Part shown: positions 17,504-24,128 of the stretch, one piece after another
How the letters are laid out: each line of letters opens with the position of its first letter
How positions within the stretch are numbered: the first letter of the stretch is position 1
Source of the DNA: Candidatus Phaeomarinobacter ectocarpi
GTDB taxonomy: Bacteria > Pseudomonadota > Alphaproteobacteria > CGMCC-115125
Assembly (NCBI RefSeq): GCF_000689395.1
Contig: NZ_HG966617.1
Coordinates: 92,382-138,070, forward strand
Direction of reading: 5' to 3'
DNA: 45,689 nt
Notes under the pieces: model-generated
The model's input: only the letters and a program-made list of their open reading frames with translations
Databases searched by the model: none
What the model was told of the DNA's origin: nothing
Translations under genes and position numbers: made by a program

Positions 17504-17689
17504 AGGTGAGGCCCACAACTGAATTGAAGGTGGAGGCTGTGGTGAAACAGCTCTGTGCCTCTGTTTTTAAAGGCTGTGCGGCTAAGGCCGGGCTAAGGAG
17601 CCTTTGAAAGGCTGAGACAAATCAGGTGCAAAGGCGGGCCAAAGCTGAACAGCTCCCTTTGGGGTTTCTTCACCATTTCAAGCGAGGCT

Positions 17690-17709
17690 GATGGTCAGGA
17701 TTGACCATC
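17690..17709. promoter_or_regulatory. Perfect inverted repeat, candidate Crp/Fnr-type operator
   Basis: GATGGTCA and TGACCATC form perfect 8-base arms around GGAT. Read as TGGTC-N6-GACCA, it has the half-site spacing used by Crp/Fnr proteins. It lies 28 bases before the ATG of the CpaC N-domain gene, in the gap shared with the divergent Crp/Fnr-type gene. Confidence 0.5.
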
Positions 17710-17737
17710 TTTATTTTGACCGACCTGGGAGCGCCCC

Positions 17738-18298
17738 ATGCGCGAAACACTTATTGCCCCTGCCAAGGATGCATTGACTACCGCCAAGCGGGCGGCGCGG
17801 GCCGCGTGCATCGCTGCGGCGGTCCCGGCGGTTCTGGCATCCATTCCCGTGCACACGGCTCAGGCCGGCGGCATGTACGAGATGGTGTCTCACGACTTCA
17901 AGGTCGGCATTGACCAGGCAAAGATGCTGCGCATCGAAGGCGCCGCAGCCATTGTCGCGGTGGGTAACCCATCCATCGCAGACGCCATTCTGCAGGGTCC
18001 AGACATGTTGCTCTTGATCGGCCGCACCTATGGCGCAACAAATGTTCTGGTGTTTGATCACGACGGCAATGAGACAGCGTCACTGATCGTGAATGTGGTC
18101 GACGCCGCGCCGCGCCTCCTGACGCTCCATCGCGGCAACGCGCAGGCGAGCTACAATTGCGCCCCTCACTGTCAGCCTGTGTTGCGCATCGGCGATGATG
18201 AAACCGTAACGGAGCGCATCACGACCCAGAGCGGCAACAAGATGGGCCTGGCGACCGAAGGCGCCGAGGCAACAGCACAGGGGTCGAGCGAGGAGTAA
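17738..18298 (+). CDS. Stand-alone pilus assembly N-terminal domain protein (CpaC N-domain paralogue)
   Basis: 186 residues with a signal peptide or anchor (about 18-43, ending AQA). The pilus assembly protein N-terminal domain (about 52-122) aligns with residues 66-140 of the CpaC encoded nearby: both share NPxIADAI, a G..(Y/V)G.TN motif and a FD..G turn. The BON and secretin domains are absent. The tail holds a Cys pair, CAPHC (141-145), that could form a disulphide or bind metal. It is probably periplasmic and may assist or cap the secretin. A GGGAG ribosome site precedes the ATG and a terminator follows the stop. Confidence 0.85.
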   Translation: MRETLIAPAKDALTTAKRAARAACIAAAVPAVLASIPVHTAQAGGMYEMVSHDFKVGIDQAKMLRIEGAAAIVAVGNPSIADAILQGPDMLLLIGRTYGATNVLVFDHDGNETASLIVNVVDAAPRLLTLHRGNAQASYNCAPHCQPVLRIGDDETVTERITTQSGNKMGLATEGAEATAQGSSEE

Positions 18299-18328
18299 CC
18301 CGCGCTAGACACTCCGGCAGTCAGAATG

Positions 18329-18361
18329 AAAAAGCCCCAGCACATGTGCCGGGGCTTTTTG
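18329..18361. terminator. Bidirectional rho-independent terminator
   Basis: AAAAGCCCC and GGGGCTTTTT arms, extended by GCACATGTGC, form a strong hairpin with an A tract on the left and a T tract on the right. It serves the rightward CpaC N-domain gene and the leftward tadG gene, which converge on it. Confidence 0.9.
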
Positions 18362-18399
18362 TTTGTCGAAGTAGGCCGGAGCCCGAGGAATGCGTTGTC

Positions 18400-20064
18400 C
18401 TACTTGGCCAACCGCAGATTGCTGAGGTCATAGGCGATTGCCTGGAACGCTTCGCGTAGCTGCTCGTTGCTCGGGCTGTCGAAATACAGTTCTGGCTCTG
18501 TCGCACACTCCCGGAACACGTCTTCAAGGCTTGGCGAGTTGAGCTGGAAGGTGATGGTGTAGATGCGCACGCCCTGATCCTTGATCCGGGTGCACATCTC
18601 CTCGACCTTCTTGTCGACCTTGCCGCGCGCGGTGCCAATGTCATTGGTGCCAAGGCGCTGTTTGCCGATATAGCCGAAGCTCGTGTAGTCGGACTTGTTG
18701 AACGTGCTCTGGCTCACAATCTCGTTGTTGCCATCCGTCAGCAGGATCAAGGCCTTCTGTACATCCGGATCTGTGAAGCTGCGGCCTTCGGTGAAGGGCG
18801 CACCGGGTGACAGAACACGCCAGCCCCATGCAAGACCCTCGGCGATGTTTGTGCCCGAGTTATACCAGGGCTCCATGGCACGCACTTCGTTGACCAATGT
18901 CGCCTTGGAGTTGGTCAGGGGTACAAGCGGGCGAGCGCAGCTCTTGTTGGGCCCTTTGGTGCTGGACGGGATTTCATCGACCGACACATTGTAGCCCATG
19001 TACTTCGCACCGTTTTTCTGGCGCTTCTTCTTTTTCCCGCTGATGCGGTCGTCCGCATAGTCGTTATGGGAATCGTCTTCCGTGTCGGGTTCATCCGGCC
19101 AGAAGTACGGCACAAACAACGTATTGGCATTGGTCTTCGTCGGTGCTGTATCGAGCGTGTCATACGGCTCCGGACGCATTTCCACACAACCTTTCCAGGT
19201 CGCATTCTTTATCCCGTTGAAGAGCTCAAAGTGGTTGGTCGGCCCCCTGTTGGGATCAAAATTTTCGCCGTGATATTGGGAGTTTCCATCCACATCCATC
19301 CAGTTCATGTCAAAGCCTTCGGCTTTGATGTTCACCGAAGTGACGAAGGGCACAAGCGACATGCGCAGCAGTTCAGGCGTGTCCTGATCACCAAACAAAA
19401 TGGACACGAGGTCTTCTGACGCTGTCCGCAGCGCGCCGATCTTGCCGTTCCAGGCCATGGAACCGGTGTTGTCGAGCACCATGGCGATCTCCAGCGCCTT
19501 TGTTTCGCGCACCACAGTGATTTCACTGCCAACGGTCAGTTTGTCGAAGCCGACAACACTCATAATCGTGGTGGGGAGTTCAGCCGTCGCCGCCAAGGTG
19601 ACGCTGCTGTCGCCTGGCGTCAGCAATAGCTTGCCAGGAACACCGACTTCCTTGTCGTTGTAGTTTGCGTCGAAAAAGCTCTGCGCCACTGCGAGCATTT
19701 GTTCAGTGGTTGCCGCCGGAGAGGCGCCAACCGCAAGACCCGCCGCATCAAGTGCGCGTTCAAGCCGCTGCTGCACAATAAAGGCTCGGTTCAAATCAAC
19801 AGCGGCACCCGCGGCAGCTGTCAGGGGGAGCAGCGACAGGGCGAAGATCATCGCAAGGTTGCCACGCTGATCGGCAGCGAAGTCTGTTACGAACTTTCGC
19901 ACCGAAAGAGATGCTGCAATGCCGCGCATGCCCGTGGAAAGAGAAACCCGGCAAGCGCGTGCGAAATGGAGAATGGTGTGACGCATCTGTTTTCCGCCGA
20001 TGCTCCTTGGATCGGGTTGCCCCGATGGATCGTCTGGCCAGACCACAATTGGCAAGCCGGACAT
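18400..20064 (-). CDS. tadG: TadG-like pilus protein with Tad N-helix and VWA domain
   Basis: 554 residues from the ATG at 20064; ATGs at 19986 and 19929 are credible alternatives, because the Tad signature QRGNLAMIFALSLLPLTAAA begins only at about 67. This N-terminal helix is inserted in the inner membrane. A von Willebrand A domain follows from about 190, with a MIDAS-like D198-x-T-G-S202 (DNTGSM) and ILLTDGNNE further on. Between them is a long insert rich in charged residues (KKKKRQ). TadG proteins of this type are thought to anchor or tip the pilus and to bind surfaces. It is divergent from the two TadE genes. Confidence 0.9.
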   Translation of the reverse strand: MSGLPIVVWPDDPSGQPDPRSIGGKQMRHTILHFARACRVSLSTGMRGIAASLSVRKFVTDFAADQRGNLAMIFALSLLPLTAAAGAAVDLNRAFIVQQRLERALDAAGLAVGASPAATTEQMLAVAQSFFDANYNDKEVGVPGKLLLTPGDSSVTLAATAELPTTIMSVVGFDKLTVGSEITVVRETKALEIAMVLDNTGSMAWNGKIGALRTASEDLVSILFGDQDTPELLRMSLVPFVTSVNIKAEGFDMNWMDVDGNSQYHGENFDPNRGPTNHFELFNGIKNATWKGCVEMRPEPYDTLDTAPTKTNANTLFVPYFWPDEPDTEDDSHNDYADDRISGKKKKRQKNGAKYMGYNVSVDEIPSSTKGPNKSCARPLVPLTNSKATLVNEVRAMEPWYNSGTNIAEGLAWGWRVLSPGAPFTEGRSFTDPDVQKALILLTDGNNEIVSQSTFNKSDYTSFGYIGKQRLGTNDIGTARGKVDKKVEEMCTRIKDQGVRIYTITFQLNSPSLEDVFRECATEPELYFDSPSNEQLREAFQAIAYDLSNLRLAK

Positions 20065-20134
20065 AGGCCACCCCTGACCTCAATTTGGCTTTCAAGATAA
20101 TGCCGGGGTGATGAAGCGGACCTTAAGAAAACTG

Positions 20135-20194
20135 GTTACCAAAGCGTGAAGACAACCCTTCGTTTTGTCATATAACGCTTGCCGGTTTGGTAAC
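20135..20194. promoter_or_regulatory. Split inverted repeat between divergent tadG and tadE
   Basis: GTTACCAAA (20135-20143) and TTTGGTAAC (20186-20194) are perfect inverted 9-base arms 42 bases apart. They flank a TATAAC at 20171-20176 that could be a rightward -10 for the tadE pair. The layout suggests paired operator half-sites, but no -35 is clear. Confidence 0.4.
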
Positions 20195-20217
20195 GTCAGC
20201 GCGCGTAAAACCACGGC

Positions 20218-20781
20218 ATGAATCCTGTTCGCACCATAACGCCGGCCCGGCTTTTTCTGCGCCGGTTCAACCGTGAAAACCGCGGTGCTGCTGCGGTGGA
20301 ATTTGCGCTTCTGGCGTTGCCGTTTTTCGGCATGTTGTTCGCAATGCTGGAAGCAACGGCGGTGTTCTTTGCGTCCGTTAGCCTGGAAACGGGCGCGGCT
20401 GAGGCCGCGAGGCTTGTGCGTACCGGTCAGGTGCAGCTTCAGGGTCTGACCAAGGAGCAGATCCGGACCAGAATTTGTGACGCCATGTTCATGGGCTGTG
20501 ACGCACGCATGCAGCTCGATGTGCGGCGCTTTGATAGTTTCACCAATGTCGATTTCACAGACCCGCTTACAGCGGATGGTGACCTGCGGACCGACCTTCT
20601 GTTCCAACCCGGCGCGCCCGGCGACATCGTTCTGGTGCGCGTCTTCTATGTGTGGAACATCGCCACGCCCATGATCGGCGACGCCATGTCGAACATGGCC
20701 GGTGGCCAAAGACTGATCGTGTCCAGTGCCGCCTTCCGCAACGAGCCGTTCAACAACGCGACATTGGGCGGGGGCAAATAG
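20218..20781 (+). CDS. tadE: TadE-like pseudopilin
   Basis: 187 residues. A basic start (FLRRFNRENRG) leads into a TadE signature GAAAVEFALLALPFFGMLF (about 24-42), a type IVb pseudopilin helix with the conserved Glu after the cleavage glycine. The soluble C-terminal domain contains Cys residues in IRTRICDAMFMGCDARM, typical for the family. It is probably cleaved by CpaA and incorporated as a minor pilin. Its stop is two bases before the next TadE-like gene. Confidence 0.92.
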   Translation: MNPVRTITPARLFLRRFNRENRGAAAVEFALLALPFFGMLFAMLEATAVFFASVSLETGAAEAARLVRTGQVQLQGLTKEQIRTRICDAMFMGCDARMQLDVRRFDSFTNVDFTDPLTADGDLRTDLLFQPGAPGDIVLVRVFYVWNIATPMIGDAMSNMAGGQRLIVSSAAFRNEPFNNATLGGGK

Positions 20782-20783
20782 TC

Positions 20784-21320
20784 ATGAGCATTTTGAAGCT
20801 CGCCCGAAACCTGAAGAACGATACCCGCGGCATGTCTGCTGTGGAGTTCGCGCTTCTGCTGCCGGTTATGACGGTGATGTATCTGGGCGCCGTTGAGCTT
20901 TCATCCGGCCTCATTGCTCACCGGAAGGCCACAGCCGTTGCAAGCACGGCAGCGGATCTGGCCGCACAGGCCATGGCTTTGTCCAACGCTGACATGACCG
21001 ACATCTTCGGCGCATCAAAAGCTATTCTTGAGCCGTTTGATTCAACCGGGATCAAGATTGTTCTGACCAGTGCATCAGATCAGGGAACCGGGTCAGTTCG
21101 TGTGGACTGGAGCGACGGGCACAACACCGCTGCTCACGCCAAGGGGTCCACCATCCAGGTGCCGAACAATCTGGTCTTCACCAATGGCAGCGTAATCATT
21201 GCCGAGGTTGAATACACCTATACCTCGACCATGGGGAAATACCTCACCGGTCCACGGGTTATGGAAGATACCTTCTATGCCCGTCCGCGCCGGACCCTTG
21301 TTGTCGCACGCGTGCCGTAG
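20784..21320 (+). CDS. TadE/TadF-like pseudopilin
   Basis: 178 residues from the ATG at 20784; the frame is open further upstream inside the previous gene but without support. The signature TRGMSAVEFALLLPVMTVMY (about 14-33) is that of TadE/TadF pseudopilins. The helix is followed by a soluble domain with EVEYTYTS and FYARPRR near the end. It lacks the Cys-rich stretch of the preceding paralogue. It is in an operon with tadE (2-base gap) and closes the Tad locus. Confidence 0.9.
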   Translation: MSILKLARNLKNDTRGMSAVEFALLLPVMTVMYLGAVELSSGLIAHRKATAVASTAADLAAQAMALSNADMTDIFGASKAILEPFDSTGIKIVLTSASDQGTGSVRVDWSDGHNTAAHAKGSTIQVPNNLVFTNGSVIIAEVEYTYTSTMGKYLTGPRVMEDTFYARPRRTLVVARVP

Positions 21321-21344
21321 ACCGACCGTGGTACCTCACAGATT

Positions 21345-21824
21345 CTAGCCATCTACCCAGTCAATTGATCCAGCGACCAGCTTCGCAAGTAGACTGTTGA
21401 GCTGCCGTCGTTCCTGTGAGGACAGCACGGCTGTTGCTTTCTGTGCGCGCCTCCCCAGGTGGTCATAAATCCTCTCAAAGAGCTTCCGGCCTGATGACGT
21501 CAATGTAAGTGGTTGTTGTCGCTTGTCCGCGACATGCATGCGGCGCTTGATGAGTTTGCGTTGTTCCAGTGTTGCAACCGCACGGCTGACGCTGTTCTTT
21601 GGGCGGCCTGACACCGCCGCGATATCCCGTGCCGTCAACTCATCACGAAGGCTGCCAAGCGACAGCAGGATCAAAGCTTCGTGGCGGGTGAGATCAAGTT
21701 CGGTGGATATGTCGCGATAGGCCGGAATGGTGAAATGGTTCGCGAGATAGCTGATCCAGTAGATTAAGCGATCCGCCCGGTCTCCTGGATTCTTCAGTTT
21801 CAGAATCGATTCAAAGTCCTGCAT
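21345..21824 (-). CDS. MarR family transcriptional regulator
   Basis: 159 residues with a full MarR fold: N-terminal dimerisation helices (about 10-45) and a winged helix with helix-turn-helix (LTARDIAAVSGRPKNSVSRAVATLEQRKLI, about 61-90, shown here in part). The wing contains RRMHVADKRQQPL, followed by a C-terminal dimer helix. It is divergent from the TauD-like dioxygenase, with a dyad in the shared gap, so it probably represses that gene and itself and responds to a small aromatic or acid ligand (inference). Confidence 0.92.
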   Translation of the reverse strand: MQDFESILKLKNPGDRADRLIYWISYLANHFTIPAYRDISTELDLTRHEALILLSLGSLRDELTARDIAAVSGRPKNSVSRAVATLEQRKLIKRRMHVADKRQQPLTLTSSGRKLFERIYDHLGRRAQKATAVLSSQERRQLNSLLAKLVAGSIDWVDG

Positions 21825-21862
21825 TCAGCATTTATGCCGTCAATGCGGTGTGGGGTCAAAAG

Positions 21863-21876
21863 GTTCCATTTGGAAC
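21863..21876. promoter_or_regulatory. Candidate MarR operator dyad
   Basis: GTTCCA-TT-TGGAAC is a perfect 6-base inverted repeat; the arms extend to eight with one mismatch (AGGTTCCA/TGGAACTT). It lies 39 bases from the marR start and 56 from the dioxygenase start, the usual place for a shared MarR operator. Confidence 0.55.
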
Positions 21877-21931
21877 TTGTTTGGTGTGTGGGGCTTGGTT
21901 AGGCTTCTGACTACAGCCGGGAGGAACAACC

Positions 21932-22942
21932 ATGCAGGCAGAAAAATCGTATCGTTCGTTTGGCGAGCAGGCGCTCCACTACTTCATCCGTGATCACAAC
22001 AGCGTACCGGCAGGCCCGGTGTCGTCCCCTGCAGACTGGCGTGGTGCTGACATGCGCACACGGTCGGATGAATGGCTCGAACATCTGACCGCCAACGAGA
22101 TTGCTGAAATCAAGACGGCGGTGGACACCCTGATTGCGCGTGATGTGCAGATGGAAGGCGTCACACGCGACAACTTCAACCTTCCAAGTCTGGCACCTCG
22201 CATTGCGGCCTGGCGCCGGGAGATCGAATCCGGCCGGGGGTTTGTGGCTGTGCGTGGATTGCCGGTCCTCGATTGGGGGGATGATTTTTCAGCCTATGCC
22301 TATTGGGGTATCGGCCATCATCTGGGAGTGCCCGGCGCGCAGAATCCGCAGGATGAACTGCTGGGCCATGTCACCAACTATGGTGAGGAGGGCGACAACG
22401 CCATCGTTCGCCGCTATCGCACATCCGGCAACATCGACTTTCATTGTGATGCCGCTGATGCCGTGGGGCTGATGTGCCTGCGCGCCGCCAAAAGCGGCGG
22501 TCAAAGTCGGATCGTCAGCTCGGTTGCCATTTTCAATGCGTTGGCTGCTGAACACCCCGACCTTGTCGAGCGCTTGTTCGAGCCGTTTCAGCTCGACCGC
22601 CGCGATGAAGAACAAGCGGGCGAAGCAAAATATGTCGACATTGCACCCTGCCAGATGGGCGCTGATGGTGTGCTGCGTACGTTCTATCACTCGGAGTACT
22701 TCCGCTCAGCTGCGCGCCTACCGGATGTCACCATCGATGATGCCGCAATGCGCATCATGGATTTCTACGACGAGAAATGTCTTTCGCCGGAATTTCACCT
22801 GGATATGTGGCTGGAGCCCGGAGACATGCAGTTCATCTCCAACCACACCACCCTGCATTCACGTACCGCCTATGAGGATTGGCCCGAACCAGACCGCCGC
22901 AGGCACCTGCTTCGGCTGTGGTTGTCCTTCGAAGGGCGTTAA
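21932..22942 (+). CDS. TauD/TfdA-like Fe(II)/2-oxoglutarate dioxygenase
   Basis: 336 residues with a double-stranded beta-helix fold. The iron ligands are visible as His171 and Asp173 (DFHCDAAD) and a distal His in NHTTLHSRTAYED (His309, or less likely His305). A downstream Arg in RRHLLRLW (about 328) should bind 2-oxoglutarate. These enzymes hydroxylate small substrates such as taurine, aryloxyacids or carnitine precursors; the substrate here is unknown. A strong GGGAGGA ribosome site precedes the ATG. The divergent MarR gene suggests induction by its substrate. Confidence 0.9.
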   Translation: MQAEKSYRSFGEQALHYFIRDHNSVPAGPVSSPADWRGADMRTRSDEWLEHLTANEIAEIKTAVDTLIARDVQMEGVTRDNFNLPSLAPRIAAWRREIESGRGFVAVRGLPVLDWGDDFSAYAYWGIGHHLGVPGAQNPQDELLGHVTNYGEEGDNAIVRRYRTSGNIDFHCDAADAVGLMCLRAAKSGGQSRIVSSVAIFNALAAEHPDLVERLFEPFQLDRRDEEQAGEAKYVDIAPCQMGADGVLRTFYHSEYFRSAARLPDVTIDDAAMRIMDFYDEKCLSPEFHLDMWLEPGDMQFISNHTTLHSRTAYEDWPEPDRRRHLLRLWLSFEGR

Positions 22943-23121
22943 CCTTGATTGTGTGGCGGTGTCACATGAATGCATCATGAATAGGCGGCAACCCTGTTTG
23001 ACTACCAGGGCGGCAGTTACAGGCGCATGGGAACGTCCCGTAGCAACGCAATACGATGCGCAGACACATGAACATCTTGATGGGAGGCTGGAGCAGCCGC
23101 GACCTTGTTAACCAAGGTGAA

Positions 23122-23211
23122 TGGCGGAGAGACAGGGATTCGAACCCTGGAGACGGTTACCCGCCTACACGCTTTCCAAGCGTGCGCCTTCGACCACTCG
23201 GCCACCTCTCC
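23122..23211 (-). tRNA. tRNA-Ser (anticodon GGA)
   Basis: Reading leftward, the gene starts GGAGAGGTGGCCGAGTGG and ends with an encoded CCA. The acceptor arms GGAGAG/CTCTCC pair. The anticodon stem CACGC/GCGTG holds the loop TTGGAAA with anticodon GGA (complement at 23175-23177), which reads UCC/UCU serine codons. The long variable arm and TTCGAATCC T-loop are typical of class II tRNA-Ser. Confidence 0.97.
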
Positions 23212-23489
23212 GTCAACCCACATCACTTGCGGACACGGGAGCAGGGGGGATAGCCCATCGAACCCCACGCATCAAGGGACTTTTGGGCCCTAACTCGCCC
23301 AAACACCCGCAATAAATGAAAGCTGTTTACACTTGCGTAAGGAGGGCGAGTGCGGTTTGACTATGCACAACGTGTTTTTGCAGGATATCGCTGCAGGCGC
23401 GACGTGACGCTTGGGCATGGGGATGCCCCTGATTGTGTTTCACGAAGCGCTGAGTATCCGCGTTTGGCCAATATTGGGGGGCCTTTACA
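23212..23489 (+). other. Intergenic region upstream of the small membrane protein pair
   Basis: The 278 bases hold the promoter region of the leftward tRNA-Ser and the leader of the rightward small membrane protein. A perfect 6-base hairpin GGGCAT-GGGG-ATGCCC lies at 23413-23428. The leader shows no clear promoter. The overlapping open frames are low-complexity shadows. Confidence 0.4.
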
Positions 23490-23795
23490 ATGGTTATCTT
23501 TCGTTTGCTCGGTCTGGTGCTTATTGCAGGCGCCTTGATGGTTTTCGGCGCGGATGTGCTGCGCTCACTTGAGTCCGGTGAAGTCGGCATCAACTCTTTT
23601 GCTGAAGTCTGGGCGCTACTTGATGGCCGCCTTGGCGCGACATCACTTGAGAGCTTCAAGGCGTGGGCTGAAGTCACCCTGCCGCCTGCCGCATGGGATC
23701 CTGGCGTAGTGTCAGTTCTCAGCTATCCCGCTTGGGCGGTTCTGGGCGTGCTGGGCATCATCATTGCCCTAATCTTCCGCCCCCGAAACGGTTAG
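23490..23795 (+). CDS. Small two-helix membrane protein of unknown function (paralogue A)
   Basis: 101 residues with an N-terminal membrane helix (about 3-22) and a C-terminal one (about 78-96). Between them is a 50-residue loop containing SFAEVWALLDGRLG and LPPAAWDP. I do not recognise the family. It aligns along its whole length with the next gene: DV....S, EVW, L.....WDP, the loop before the second helix and the second helix itself. No catalytic motif is visible. It could be a scaffold or a small respiratory or envelope subunit, but this is speculation. It is followed after 45 bases by its paralogue, so they probably share a transcript. Confidence 0.7.
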   Translation: MVIFRLLGLVLIAGALMVFGADVLRSLESGEVGINSFAEVWALLDGRLGATSLESFKAWAEVTLPPAAWDPGVVSVLSYPAWAVLGVLGIIIALIFRPRNG

Positions 23796-23840
23796 CCGGT
23801 CGTAACACCGCCTTAATCTCGAAGCAGGATCGTCAGCACC

Positions 23841-24122
23841 ATGATATTGCGTGTTCTGACAGTCCTGTTTCTGGGCGCGGCCATTGGTGCCGCCATCAGC
23901 GATGTTGTGTCCAGATCAGGCATGGCGTCTTTGGGAGAGGTGTGGTTTGCCATCCACTCCGGTTCACTGAACCTGAGCCAGGCCATCACCCAGCGCTATC
24001 TGTCACCGGAAATCTGGGACCCCTACGCAATCTGGGTACTTGGCCAACCTGCAACCGTGTTCTTCGGTCTGCTGGCGCTGCTGTGTTTCCTCGGTGCATG
24101 GCTACGTGCCCGCAAGGCCTGA
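23841..24122 (+). CDS. Small two-helix membrane protein of unknown function (paralogue B)
   Basis: 93 residues with helices at about 2-20 and 68-88. The loop SLGEVWFAIHSGSLNLSQA...LSPEIWDP corresponds to the loop of the preceding protein but is shorter by several residues. The two read as a tandem duplication that diverged at the nucleotide level, since I see no long DNA identity. The C-terminus is basic (WLRARKA), placing it in the cytoplasm by the positive-inside rule, so both ends are probably cytoplasmic and the loop periplasmic. It ends six bases before the lepA stop, which lies on the opposite strand. Confidence 0.7.
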   Translation: MILRVLTVLFLGAAIGAAISDVVSRSGMASLGEVWFAIHSGSLNLSQAITQRYLSPEIWDPYAIWVLGQPATVFFGLLALLCFLGAWLRARKA

Positions 24123-24128
24123 GTTGGA

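Noticed and set aside
23122-23300. tRNA-Ser as an integration site
   Set aside because: No integrase, no direct repeat of the tRNA 3' end and no foreign-looking cargo next to it.
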